Shown here piece by piece: positions 7,631 to 15,916 of a stretch of DNA of 31,437 bases. The translations under genes were made by a program, and so were the position numbers. Source of the DNA: an uncultured Eubacteriales bacterium (GTDB lineage: Bacteria > Bacillota > Clostridia > Monoglobales > Monoglobaceae); the NCBI GenBank assembly GCA_958352815.1, contig CATWQA010000024.1, positions 1 to 31,437 on the forward strand. The letters run 5' to 3'. The notes under the pieces are model-generated. The model did not search any database and had not been told where the DNA came from. It was given only the letters and a program-made list of their open reading frames with translations. The stretch's first letter is position 1. Each line of letters starts with the position of its first letter.

Positions 7631-7659
7631 AATGTCCCCGCCGCGGGGCAAGGGACATT
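7631..7659 (-). promoter_or_regulatory. GC-rich hairpin between peptidase and regulatory-like gene
   Basis: AATGTCCC and GGGACATT arms (7631-7638, 7652-7659) enclose a GC-rich centre. A TATAAT (7669-7674 on the minus strand) lies just upstream but without a convincing -35 element. The hairpin could act in the leader of the downstream wall operon or weakly terminate the upstream peptidase transcript; there is no T-tract. Confidence 0.35.
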
Positions 7660-7699
7660 TGCACCTATATTATACTATTCAAACCCGCAGAAAGTGTGA

Positions 7700-8764
7700 T
7701 TAAAGCACTATGAGTTCCTTTGGTGAGGTCGAAAGATTTCGTATTCCGTTCTCTTCAACGCATACCAAATCCTCAATTCTGACTCCCCCAACGCCGTATA
7801 TATAAATTCCGGGCTCACAGCTTACAACCATGTTTTCCTCAAGGATAATAGATGAGCTTGGGGAAAGGTTGGGCAGTTCGTGAATTTGCACGCCTACGCC
7901 GTGCCCCAGAGAATGCCCGAAGTACTCTCCGTAGCCCGCCTCGTCAATTACCCGTCTTGCGGCGGCGTCCGCCTCAGCTCCCGTTATTCCGCATCTGATT
8001 GCCTCTAAACCCGCCTGCTGCGCCTGCCTTACTGTTTCGTAAATCTTAACTTGGTTCTCGCTCAGCTCTCCTATGCCCACGGTTCTGGTCATGTCCGAGC
8101 AATACCCCCCGTAAACGCAGCCGAAGTCCATGAGCACAAAATCGCCCGCGCATATCTTCCGCTCACCCGGGGCTCCGTGAGGCAGAGCCGTCCTCTCTCC
8201 GCACAGGACTATGGTGTCAAAAGAGGTTCTTGCCGCTCCCTGCTTCTTCATGTAGTATTCAAGCTCTGCGGCGATTTCCGCCTCGGAAACGCCCTCCTTA
8301 ATATAGCCCAGCACGTGGTCAAATGCCTTGCAGCCTATTTCCTCTGCCTTGGCAATCAGCGCAAGCTCCTCCTCGGTCTTTATCATTCTCTGTCTGTTAA
8401 TGCTGCCTGCCATGGGGATAAGCTCCGCTCCCTCAATGAGCATTTTTATTTTTTCGTACTCATTAACGGTCATAAAATCCTCCTCGTAGATCAAGGATTT
8501 TATTCCGTGGTCTGATAAAAACCCTCTCAGCATGTTGCTAAAAGGTCTTTGTATGCTAAACTCGTGAACAGAAAAGCCCTCAGCCGCCTCCTCAGACGCC
8601 GCTCCCGTATACCTTGAGTCCACCATAATATAGCCTTGCTCCCGGGTTATGAGGACATAGCCCTCCCCTCCCGAAAAGCCGCTGAAATACTGCATATTAT
8701 AAGGGGAGGTAATGAGAGCTCCCGTATCATCGGTGAGATTTAAAGCCTTAAACAAATCCTTCAT
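7700..8764 (-). CDS. Xaa-Pro aminopeptidase (M24B family)
   Basis: 354 residues with the two-part layout of small bacterial prolidase/aminopeptidase P enzymes: an N-terminal creatinase-like domain (1-125) and a pita-bread catalytic domain (130-350). All metal ligands are visible: the two Asp of DFGCVYGGYCSDMTRT (about 213 and 224), His in HSLGHGVGVQIHE (about 287), Glu in CEPGIYIYG, and Glu in GGVRIEDL. It would remove N-terminal residues before proline, or split X-Pro dipeptides, in the cytoplasm. The start codon is one base after the stop of the endonuclease IV-like gene, so it is the last gene of the yqeG operon. The exact choice between aminopeptidase and dipeptidase cannot be made from sequence. 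Confidence 0.93.
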   Translation of the reverse strand: MKDLFKALNLTDDTGALITSPYNMQYFSGFSGGEGYVLITREQGYIMVDSRYTGAASEEAAEGFSVHEFSIQRPFSNMLRGFLSDHGIKSLIYEEDFMTVNEYEKIKMLIEGAELIPMAGSINRQRMIKTEEELALIAKAEEIGCKAFDHVLGYIKEGVSEAEIAAELEYYMKKQGAARTSFDTIVLCGERTALPHGAPGERKICAGDFVLMDFGCVYGGYCSDMTRTVGIGELSENQVKIYETVRQAQQAGLEAIRCGITGAEADAAARRVIDEAGYGEYFGHSLGHGVGVQIHELPNLSPSSSIILEENMVVSCEPGIYIYGVGGVRIEDLVCVEENGIRNLSTSPKELIVL

Positions 8765-8765
8765 G

Positions 8766-9650
8766 CTATGCGCCTGCCTTCTCTAAATTTTTCCTATATA
8801 TCTCCTGCATGAGCACCGCGTCCCCCGTCTGGGTTCCTGCCGACTCGCATATTATTCTGGGGGTTAAGCCCCGCTCCGCAATGAGCTCTGCTATAGGCTC
8901 AAAGTCCGGCTCATACTCTGTCTCCGCCATTGTATGATGCTTTTTCTCTCCGGCTCTCGTGTACTCAATCCTGGAATAGTGGGCGTGGAAGTTCTTCGCC
9001 CGCTCCGCACCCAGAGTGTTGTGGACTGCGTCCAGCACGGCGGCAATGCTCTCCTTTGTATTGTACGCCCCGATTGACTGGGCGTTAATATGCCCAAAGT
9101 CCAGAGTTGGAATTAGCCTCTCGTCAATCATGCACAGCTTGAGCACCTCCTCAACGTTGCCCAGCTGCTTCACCTTGCCCATGGTCTCGGGGCAAATCCT
9201 GATATGCCCCAGCCCGCACTCGTCCGCCGCCTTTACGGCACGCGTCAGAGTATCGGTGGCAAGCTTTAGGGCTTCAAGGCGGGTTATGCTTCCGCAGGAG
9301 CCCGAGTGCACCACTATTCTGTCCGCACCCATGCAGTTTGCCGCATTCAGGGTCTGCAATATATATTCAATGCTCTTGTCCCGCTTCTCCTCCTCCACAG
9401 AGGACAGACTGATGTAATAGGGGGCGTGAACCGACAGTCTTATGTTAGCCTCCGCCGCCAAACGCCCAAAGTCTCTTGCGGAGTCATCCGAAATCTTTAC
9501 CCCTCTGCCGCACTGGTACTCAAAGGCAAAAAGCCCGTGCTTCTTCAGCCAGTCGGGAACGTGGTAGACGCTTTTGCCGCCGCTTGCATAAAAATCATCG
9601 GAATTTCCCGCAGGACCGAACAGAGCATAATCCTCATGCTTAAATTCCAT
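8766..9650 (-). CDS. nfo: Endonuclease IV-like TIM-barrel protein (AP endonuclease family)
   Basis: About 294 residues. The series of metal-ligand motifs of endonuclease IV is present in order: SVHAPYYISL, VVHSGS, CPETMGK, TLDFGHINA, HAHYSRIEYT followed by HHTM, and a final ICES. Endonuclease IV cuts DNA 5' to abasic sites using three zinc ions. This Firmicutes branch is more divergent than E. coli Nfo, so a related TIM-barrel function is possible. ATG at 9648-9650 shares one base with the TAA of yqeG (TAATG junction) and has AAGGA nine bases upstream; the TTG at 9659 is not needed. It lies in the operon yqeG-nfo-peptidase. Confidence 0.85.
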   Translation of the reverse strand: MEFKHEDYALFGPAGNSDDFYASGGKSVYHVPDWLKKHGLFAFEYQCGRGVKISDDSARDFGRLAAEANIRLSVHAPYYISLSSVEEEKRDKSIEYILQTLNAANCMGADRIVVHSGSCGSITRLEALKLATDTLTRAVKAADECGLGHIRICPETMGKVKQLGNVEEVLKLCMIDERLIPTLDFGHINAQSIGAYNTKESIAAVLDAVHNTLGAERAKNFHAHYSRIEYTRAGEKKHHTMAETEYEPDFEPIAELIAERGLTPRIICESAGTQTGDAVLMQEIYRKNLEKAGA

Positions 9651-10147
9651 TATAACCAATCCTTTAATATATATTTCTCAAGGCTGCGCTTTAGGTGAAC
9701 GAACCAATCCTCCTTATCCGACACAGCCTTAACCAGAATAGTGTACATTCCTATTCTGTTGCCGCCCCATATATCGGTAAACAGCTGGTCTCCCGCAAGG
9801 GCGGTCTCCTTGGGCAAAAGTCCCATCTCATCACACGCCCTCTGCAAAAACCTTCTGCGAGGCTTTAGGGCATTGCTGTAGTATGGCTCGTTCATGGATT
9901 TAGCAAAAGCGCTGACCCGCTCCTCATTATTATTGGAAACAAGGTAGGTGCCGATCCCCGCCCTGTGAAGCTCCTCAAACCACTCCTTTGTATGGTCGGG
10001 GGCGACCAAATCATCATATGTAACCAGAGTGTTGTCTATATCGAATATTATTCCCCTTATGCCTAAGGATTTAATGCGTGAAATGTCCAGATCGTATATA
10101 TTATCAATAAACATGCTCGGCTTAAACCGCTGCTTAAATCTGCCCAT
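9650..10147 (-). CDS. yqeG: YqeG-family HAD-IIIA phosphatase
   Basis: About 165 residues. HAD motif I is FDIDNTLVTY, motif II is the YLVSNNN strand end, and motif III is the late AGDQLFTDIWGGN with its aspartates; there is no cap domain, as in subfamily IIIA. YqeG proteins are small cytoplasmic phosphatases widespread in Firmicutes, often near ribosome-assembly and shikimate genes; the substrate is not settled. The ATG at 10145-10147 has GGAGG five bases upstream, whereas the upstream TTG overlaps this site. First gene of the yqeG-nfo-peptidase operon, 118 bases downstream of rpsU. Confidence 0.92.
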   Translation of the reverse strand: MGRFKQRFKPSMFIDNIYDLDISRIKSLGIRGIIFDIDNTLVTYDDLVAPDHTKEWFEELHRAGIGTYLVSNNNEERVSAFAKSMNEPYYSNALKPRRRFLQRACDEMGLLPKETALAGDQLFTDIWGGNRIGMYTILVKAVSDKEDWFVHLKRSLEKYILKDWL

Positions 10148-10163
10148 AATATCCTCCAAAATG

Positions 10164-10201
10164 AAAAGGACTGCACCGGGCGCGTCTGCTCGTTACAGTC
10201 C
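10164..10201 (-). terminator. Possible weak terminator between rpsU and yqeG
   Basis: On the minus strand GGACTG (10196-10201) pairs with CAGTCC (10168-10173) across a long GC-rich loop and is followed by TTTTC. The stem is only 6 bp, so partial read-through from the strong rpsU promoter into yqeG is likely. Confidence 0.35.
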
Positions 10202-10265
10202 CATTTAATCAACATTCTAAACCAATCGTCATATAACTTAGACAAGGAATGTCAATAACAGAAAA

Positions 10266-10439
10266 TTAATACTTGCGCTTTCTTGCAGCCTCTGATTTCT
10301 TCTTACGCTTAACGCTGGGCTTCTCATAGTGTTCTCTCTTTCTAACCTCAGACAAAACACCTGCCTTGGCGCATGAACGTTTAAAGCGACGAAGAGCGCT
10401 GTCCAGCGATTCGTTTTCTTTAACTCTGATTTCTGCCAT
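10266..10439 (-). CDS. rpsU: 30S ribosomal protein S21
   Basis: 57 residues, standard length for S21, beginning MAEIRVKENESLDSALRRFK and ending in a very basic KRKKKSEAARKRKY tail. S21 binds the small subunit near the 3' end of 16S rRNA and helps initiation. ATG at 10437-10439 is preceded by GGGAGGGA; a longer reading frame upstream runs into the leader and is not used. A consensus promoter sits at 10503-10531. In many Clostridia rpsU is followed by yqeY; here it is followed by yqeG instead. Confidence 0.97.
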   Translation of the reverse strand: MAEIRVKENESLDSALRRFKRSCAKAGVLSEVRKREHYEKPSVKRKKKSEAARKRKY

Positions 10440-10502
10440 TATTACTTCCCTCCCTCCGAGTATTATACAACACTTAGAAGTCAAAAAAATTCTACCTGAA
10501 CA

Positions 10503-10531
10503 ATTATACTCGTTTAACCCTAATCTGTCAA
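10503..10531 (-). promoter_or_regulatory. Consensus sigma-A promoter of rpsU
   Basis: Minus strand TTGACA (10526-10531), a 17-base spacer, then TATAAT (10503-10508): a perfect match at both hexamers. The predicted start is near 10496, giving a leader of about 57 bases with a strong Shine-Dalgarno. Confidence 0.9.
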
Positions 10532-10620
10532 GATATTTTGCAGAAATTTGTTATATTATTTTTGATTTTTTTCAAAGGCAGTTTTTTCGCATTTGCGTAT
10601 AATAAAATGAGGTGATTAAA

Positions 10621-12468
10621 ATGTGCGGAATTGCAGGCTTTGTTAATTATAAAAGAGGTTTTAAGGACGAGGACAGACAGGTTTTGTTTAACATGGGCGA
10701 AGCCCTAAACAGGCGCGGCCCCGACGACAAGGGGGATTATGTTGCCGACTGTCTGGGGCTGACCCACAGGCGGCTTGCGGTAATCGACCCTGAAAACGGG
10801 CGGCAGCCCATGGTTAAGCTGATAAACAACAATACATACGTAATCTGCTATAACGGAGAGCTTTACAACACAGAGGAAATACGCACCGAGCTGCGCCTTT
10901 TGGGCTATGAATTTGACGGGCGTTCGGACACGGAAGTGCTGCTCACCGCCTATATACAGTGGGGGACGGAGTGCGTCAAGAAGCTCAACGGCATATTCGC
11001 CTTTGCAGTTTATGACAAGCGGCTTCGGCAGCTGTTCTTCGCCCGTGACGGCGGCGGCGTTAAGCCCTTCTTCTACAGTCTCATGGGCACTGAGTTCATA
11101 TTCGGCTCGGAAATCAAGGCGCTGCTAAAGCACCCCTCTGTTTCCTCAGATGTTGACCGCTCAGGCATTGGTGAGATTTTCCTTATAGGCCCCGGCAGAA
11201 CCCCCGGAACCACCGCCTTTAGGGATATTAAGGAGCTTAAGCCCGGCTGCTGCGGCATATTCTCTGAGGACTCCGGAATAAAAATCTGGCAGTATTGGAG
11301 CCTTCATGCTTATGAGCACACAGACAGTCTTTCCGACACGGTATATACCCTGAAAACCCTGATTTGTGACTCTATTAAGCGGCAGCTGATCTCGGATGTG
11401 CCTTTGTGCACATTTCTCTCGGGAGGGCTGGATTCCAGCATTATTTCATGGGTTGCGGCGGAGGAATTTAAAAAGTCGGGTCGGGGCGCTCTCACCACCT
11501 ACTCTGTGGATTACAAGGACAACGACAAGTATTTCAAAAAGACCTTCTACCAGCCCACAGACGATAAATATTTCATAGACCTGATGAGCGGCGCAATCGG
11601 CTCGGAGCACAAAACCGTCGTCCTTGACAACGACATGGTGGCGGACGCTTTGAGGGACTCAACCTTGGCACGTGACCTGCCCGGTATGGCGGACGTTGAG
11701 TCCTCCCTGCTCCTGTTCTGCAAGGAGGTAAAAAAGACTCACACGGTGGTTCTCTCCGGAGAGTGCGCCGATGAGATTTTCGGAGGGTACCCTTGGTTCA
11801 CCAACAAGGAAATGCTGGCGCAGGCGGACTTCCCATGGAGCGGCAACACCAAAATCAAGGCGGAGCTCATTCGCGATGAATACATGAGCTTTGACCCGGA
11901 GGAGTACGTGTTTGAGCGGTACATAAATACAGTCCGCTCCGCTCCCAAAACAGGCTCCGAAACCCCTGCGGACGCCCGCATAAAGGAAATAACCATGCTG
12001 AATATGCAGTGGTTTATGCAAACCCTCCTCTCCCGTAAGGACCACTCCTCAATGTACAGCGGGCTTGAGGTTAGAGTGCCGTTCTGCGACCTGAGAATAC
12101 TGGAATATGCCTATAATATTCCGTGGGAGATGAAGGGCTATGCAGGCAGGGAAAAGGGACTTCTGCGCAAGGCGTTCAGCGATATGCTGCCCCACGAGAT
12201 TGTGTATCGGAAAAAGAGCCCATACCCCAAGAGCCACAACCCCATATATACCAAAAACGTAGAGGGCAAAATCGAAGCAATTCTGGCAGACAAAAATTCC
12301 CCCATATTGGAGATTGTGAAAGCCCATAAGCTGAGAGAGCTGATTGACACAAAGGCGGGTATGTTCTCAAAGCCCTGGTACGGTCAGCTTATGAATTACC
12401 CCCAGATTTTGGCGTATATGTATATGATAAACGTATGGCTTAAGGAGTATAAGGTTAATATAGTGTAG
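10621..12468 (+). CDS. asnB: Asparagine synthase (glutamine-hydrolysing)
   Basis: 615 residues from the ATG at 10621, chosen because it exposes Cys2 as the N-terminal nucleophile (M-C-G-I-A-G-F) and has GAGGTG six bases upstream. Residues 2-190 are the class II glutamine amidotransferase domain (RRGPDDKG, THRRLAVID, YNGELYN, SDTEVLL, and the RDGGGVKPFF loop). The synthetase domain follows with the ATP pyrophosphatase loop LSGGLDSS (about 265-272), SGECADEIFGGY and the late EVRVPFCD. It makes asparagine from aspartate, glutamine and ATP. It stands alone on the plus strand, divergent from rpsU, and is followed by a 440-bp repeat-filled gap. Clear AsnB; the RDGGG loop is slightly unusual but fits RDxxGxKP. 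Confidence 0.95.
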   Translation: MCGIAGFVNYKRGFKDEDRQVLFNMGEALNRRGPDDKGDYVADCLGLTHRRLAVIDPENGRQPMVKLINNNTYVICYNGELYNTEEIRTELRLLGYEFDGRSDTEVLLTAYIQWGTECVKKLNGIFAFAVYDKRLRQLFFARDGGGVKPFFYSLMGTEFIFGSEIKALLKHPSVSSDVDRSGIGEIFLIGPGRTPGTTAFRDIKELKPGCCGIFSEDSGIKIWQYWSLHAYEHTDSLSDTVYTLKTLICDSIKRQLISDVPLCTFLSGGLDSSIISWVAAEEFKKSGRGALTTYSVDYKDNDKYFKKTFYQPTDDKYFIDLMSGAIGSEHKTVVLDNDMVADALRDSTLARDLPGMADVESSLLLFCKEVKKTHTVVLSGECADEIFGGYPWFTNKEMLAQADFPWSGNTKIKAELIRDEYMSFDPEEYVFERYINTVRSAPKTGSETPADARIKEITMLNMQWFMQTLLSRKDHSSMYSGLEVRVPFCDLRILEYAYNIPWEMKGYAGREKGLLRKAFSDMLPHEIVYRKKSPYPKSHNPIYTKNVEGKIEAILADKNSPILEIVKAHKLRELIDTKAGMFSKPWYGQLMNYPQILAYMYMINVWLKEYKVNIV

Positions 12469-12479
12469 AACTTTATACT

Positions 12480-12640
12480 GCCTTTCGTAAAGGCGGTTTG
12501 CAAGAACGGCAGGTCGCCGCAGGCGACACGTAAGGCGCGCAGTCGTGGGTTTATTACGAATTATCCGTATAATTTTTATTCTAACATTGGTATGTCTATC
12601 GCCCACCCCATTGCGCTCGCCGCCTCCGCCCCGAGCGATG
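12480..12640. repeat. Structured intergenic repeat R1, copy B
   Basis: Aligns end to end with copy A at 4.92-5.10 kb in the same orientation. Hairpins are GCCTTT-CGT-AAAGGC (12480-12494), GTCGCC-GCA-GGCGAC (12513-12527) and CGCTCG/CGAGCG (12614-12619 with 12632-12637). The second and third stems differ in sequence from copy A on both arms but still pair. The outer GCCCGC stem of copy A is not kept, because the right end joins repeat R2 here. It starts about 10 bases after the asnB stop and its first hairpin may help end that transcript. Confidence 0.75.
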
Positions 12641-12860
12641 TTAGTTTTCCTCTTCGGGAAACCGATTGGGGCGTTGCCCCTCGTCGCACTATGCCTTTTC
12701 CGCTCACCATGCCGGTTCGGCAAGGCTTCGCTTTACAGGCATGTGCTCCTCTTTCCCAAAAAGTCTTTTGACTTTTTGGGAGCCCTGCGCCTGCTGCGCA
12801 GACGGCAGTTTTTGATAAAGGCTTTGGCAATATTGCCGCCGGTGCAAGCTGAGTGTACAA
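12641..12860 (-). repeat. Stem-loop mosaic repeat R2, copy B
   Basis: Read on the minus strand it contains, in order: a GGCAATATTGCCAAAGCC-TTTATCAAAA motif, a GCGCAGCAGGCGC hairpin, the H1 hairpin (12754-12781, stem TCCCAAAAAGTC with loop AAAA), GAGGAGCACATGCC, and GGCATAGTGCGACGA. The same modules in the same order occur in the copy at 15.9-16.2 kb. The several reading frames across this block are not genes. Confidence 0.7.
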
Positions 12861-12873
12861 ACAGGGCTAATTC

Positions 12874-12904
12874 AAAAAACGGCTGCCGAGGGGCAGCCGT
12901 TTTT
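12874..12904 (-). terminator. Bidirectional terminator after the CE12 esterase gene
   Basis: A 13-bp stem AAAAACGGCTGCC / GGCAGCCGTTTTT (12875-12887, 12892-12904) with loop GAGG. It ends in a U-tract on either strand and begins 3 bases past the stop of the esterase gene. It can also stop plus-strand reads from asnB. Confidence 0.92.
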
Positions 12905-12907
12905 GAT

Positions 12908-15688
12908 TTATTCAACTGTATACATTGGGCTCAGCGGAATCATATTATCCGTGCTGCTCCAGATGAGCAGCTTTGTTACTCCGCCATCGTGCTTGGGATA
13001 GTCAAACTCCTCATCGCCCTGAGCGCCTATGTCATACACAGCGCAGTCTATTATGCTCTGTCCGTCGCTGTCATAGGTCACCGCAATTAGAGCGGCTCCG
13101 CCCTCAACTTCCGATGAGCTGTAGGACACCTGCAGCTTTCCGTTTTCGTTATACGTTCCGCTGTTGATTGTATATCCCGCCGGGGTTCCCACTACGATCT
13201 CAACAGTTCCCAAAGAGCTGTCATAATCGCAGGTTACGGAATACTCGTCGCCCAAAGCCGTAAGTTCAGCCGAAGCTGTGCTTGCAGTGGCAGCCTCTGC
13301 ATATGAGGGTATATCCTCAACAGACATTGTAACGTCATTGCGCTTAGATGTCAGCGGGTGACTTATACGAACCAGCTCATCGCAGAACCATTGAGAAATT
13401 ATCTTTGCGCCGAATATATTAATATGGGTATCATCTGTTGTTCCGGTGCTGTAGTATGTGGACTTGGTAAAATCGCCCTCGGGCAAATCCATGAACCGCG
13501 GATCCTTAGGATGAACATAGTTATAAATATCCTTCGCCTGCTCCGTGCCTACCTCACTAATATACGAAACTACCTTTGAGTACAAATCAACAACAGGGAG
13601 ACCCAGCTCCTGACCCAATTCCTTTGCCGCATTTACATACGCCTCCAGGCTCGTATCGCTCGTCTTGCGGCGGCTGATTGAAGTAGTGATTATAGGATAA
13701 GCGCCCTTATCCAGAGCCAGCTTAACATAGTTTTCATAGATATTATGTTTATATGAGCCCTGAGTAAATCTGTCCCCTGACGGGTCTGTATACCTTGCCG
13801 CATCATCACTCTTTGAGTCGTTATGACCGAACTGAACAATAAAGTAATCTCCGCTCTTAATGCTGTTCTTTATAGTGGTGTAGTTTTTCTCGCTTAAAAA
13901 GCTCAGAGAGCTTCTTCCGCTGATAGCCAGGTCGTTTACCTTAACGCCGCTGCCAAAATAATTCTGGAGCACAGCCGCCCAGCCTGTTCTGGGGAAGTTC
14001 TTCACATCATATGTGCACGCCGTAGAGTCGCCCGCAACATAAACCGTGGGGCTTGAGGCTACGCCATAGGAATAGGTATATGACTTTGACAACTCAACAG
14101 TCTTATTGTCAATATCCTCGTAGGATTTTATCTCAATTATGCAGCCGTCGCTGACAGGAATAGCGTCCTTATCGATATAAATTATTCTCTGGTCGCCGTC
14201 ATAGCACTCGGGCTTTTCACTGCATTCCTTAATGTTGAACACCCCGGAACCCAAAACCGAACTGCGGTCGCTGCTGTAAACCGTGGCTTCGATTGCTTCC
14301 TTTCCGGTCTTGTTGTTGATCGAGTCAGTGTACACAATATGGCTCAGGTAGCAGCCCTCCGCAGGGGTAACAACCACGTTGCCCTCACCGTTTGAAACAG
14401 CGGCTCTCTCTATGACAATAGGAACAATGCCCGGCACAAAAATCGTAAACTCTTTTGTATCGCTAATCTCGCCTCTCGTAATCGTGGCCGTGAGCACAAC
14501 AGTGTTGTCAACGCCGTTTGCAGGATTAACGCTTCCGTCTGCTCCCACAATCTGAGGATTGCTGCTCGCCCAGGTTATAGTCGTGCCTCTTCTGCCGCTT
14601 GTTGGCAAGTCCAGATTTTTTTTAACCGCAGAGGTGTCCCCCAGAGTCAGCGCCTCCTTGGCGTCCGCCACAGCTCCCGCATCGTCATTGTCCGCAGGCA
14701 CCGTCAGGTGGAAGGTCTTATATAGGAATATATTCGGATAGTCCTGATATGAGAACACGCCGGTGAAGTCCACCTTAGTATCAACAGTGGTGGCATTAAC
14801 TTCACCGCTCTTGCTGATAACCGCCTCGTTGGAGGACTCCCAGGAAACGTCCGGGTCACCGATTGAGGTTTTAATAGTATCGAACAGATCAAGGTCGTCA
14901 TAAACCAAGTTTTCCGACTCATTTGTGCCCTTGATACTGTCAAAGGAAATCGCCTTAATCTCGTCCACAACAGCGTTGCTCACAAAGTCTACCTTTACCG
15001 TTATGTTCTTCTCGGGCATAACAAAGGTGCTCTCCAGCATTCCTGTGCCCTTATTAAGAGGAATAGTATCATCGCTCAGGCGAACATTTCCCAGCAGAGC
15101 GTTTGAACCGGGAGTTGCCTTTATGGTAACCGTCTCCCCCGCCCCTGCGGGAACAACCTGCTTTTCTTCAAAGGTCGCCCCGTAGAACGTGGGCTTTGTA
15201 CCAACGCCAAAGGCGTAGTATGACTTACCCGCCTCTACATTAAAGGAGAAAAATCTTGTGGCAACATCCGCCGTCACATTATAAATCTCCGCCTTGACAT
15301 TGCCTGCATCAACGACCTTAAATCCCTTGCCCACAGAAACCTTTGCTGCAATGGAAAAGGTTCCCGTTCTGGTGGTATCAATCTTGAGAGCGGGGCCCGT
15401 TACTACCCCTGTTTCTTCGTCAACCTTTGCGTTGTCACCGGAAGTATTTTGCAAATTTCCCGTAAACTTAACCCCTTCCACGGTTGCTCCGCTTCCGGCA
15501 TACTTCAAGTTTTCCATTGCCGTAACCGTAATACCGTTAAAAGCCTGAACAGGCACGTCCTTAGTCATAGCTGCACTGACGTTCCAGATTTCAACATCTG
15601 CCGCTGAAACCGTTACAGCCCCAAAGACCGTTAAAATCAGCGCAAAAGCCACAACCAAGCATCCCAATCTTCCTAATCTCTTTTTCAT
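12908..15688 (-). CDS. Secreted multidomain rhamnogalacturonan-acetylesterase-type (CE12) protein
   Basis: About 926 residues, starting at the ATG at 15686-15688 (GGAGAGG upstream; longer frame not needed). A signal peptide (1-30, ending TVSAA) is followed by a beta-rich N-terminal region of unknown type. A bacterial-repeat-like segment (about 180-235) and two atrophied Ig-like domains (about 240-330 and 345-425) come next, with the WESSNEAVIS and WASSNPQIVG signatures. Then comes the SGNH hydrolase domain (about 545-780): AGDSTA with the nucleophile Ser, AISGRSS, FGHND, and DDTHINIFGA with the Asp/His pair. This set is typical of CE12 esterases that deacetylate rhamnogalacturonan. The last 130 residues form a small beta domain ending in LLIWSSTDNMIPL. 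No SLH or dockerin is visible. Substrate is inferred from the family. Confidence 0.88.
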   Translation of the reverse strand: MKKRLGRLGCLVVAFALILTVFGAVTVSAADVEIWNVSAAMTKDVPVQAFNGITVTAMENLKYAGSGATVEGVKFTGNLQNTSGDNAKVDEETGVVTGPALKIDTTRTGTFSIAAKVSVGKGFKVVDAGNVKAEIYNVTADVATRFFSFNVEAGKSYYAFGVGTKPTFYGATFEEKQVVPAGAGETVTIKATPGSNALLGNVRLSDDTIPLNKGTGMLESTFVMPEKNITVKVDFVSNAVVDEIKAISFDSIKGTNESENLVYDDLDLFDTIKTSIGDPDVSWESSNEAVISKSGEVNATTVDTKVDFTGVFSYQDYPNIFLYKTFHLTVPADNDDAGAVADAKEALTLGDTSAVKKNLDLPTSGRRGTTITWASSNPQIVGADGSVNPANGVDNTVVLTATITRGEISDTKEFTIFVPGIVPIVIERAAVSNGEGNVVVTPAEGCYLSHIVYTDSINNKTGKEAIEATVYSSDRSSVLGSGVFNIKECSEKPECYDGDQRIIYIDKDAIPVSDGCIIEIKSYEDIDNKTVELSKSYTYSYGVASSPTVYVAGDSTACTYDVKNFPRTGWAAVLQNYFGSGVKVNDLAISGRSSLSFLSEKNYTTIKNSIKSGDYFIVQFGHNDSKSDDAARYTDPSGDRFTQGSYKHNIYENYVKLALDKGAYPIITTSISRRKTSDTSLEAYVNAAKELGQELGLPVVDLYSKVVSYISEVGTEQAKDIYNYVHPKDPRFMDLPEGDFTKSTYYSTGTTDDTHINIFGAKIISQWFCDELVRISHPLTSKRNDVTMSVEDIPSYAEAATASTASAELTALGDEYSVTCDYDSSLGTVEIVVGTPAGYTINSGTYNENGKLQVSYSSSEVEGGAALIAVTYDSDGQSIIDCAVYDIGAQGDEEFDYPKHDGGVTKLLIWSSTDNMIPLSPMYTVE

Positions 15689-15706
15689 TTGCACCTCTCC
15701 TTTTCC

Positions 15707-15722
15707 CCGCCTCACAAGGCGG
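15707..15722 (-). promoter_or_regulatory. 5'-leader hairpin next to the esterase ribosome site
   Basis: CCGCCT/AGGCGG with a 4-base loop sits 4-5 bases upstream of AAGGAGAGG (about 15694-15702). It could stabilise the short leader or affect ribosome access. Confidence 0.45.
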
Positions 15723-15744
15723 CATTGTAAATACCTATGTAAGC

Positions 15745-15753
15745 ATTATACCA
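15745..15753 (-). promoter_or_regulatory. Extended -10 promoter of the esterase gene
   Basis: Minus strand TGGTATAAT is an extended -10 element. The -35 region is AT-rich without a clear hexamer. It would give a leader of roughly 50 bases that begins just ahead of the hairpin at 15707-15722. Confidence 0.55.
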
Positions 15754-15916
15754 TATATATACATAAAATAAAATATCCAGAAAAAATAAAAAAGAATACC
15801 AGATTGCAATATTCTTATATAAATTAAGTATTTTTTGCCAAAATAATAATTTTCCCTTTCAGGGAAAATAGAGAAACTGCCCACTCTCACATTACTGAAA
15901 AGATATATTATCTATA

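Noticed and set aside
12576..12860. Several overlapping frames after asnB on both strands
   Set aside because: They fall within repeats R1 and R2, lack ribosome sites, and similar frames appear wherever the repeat occurs.
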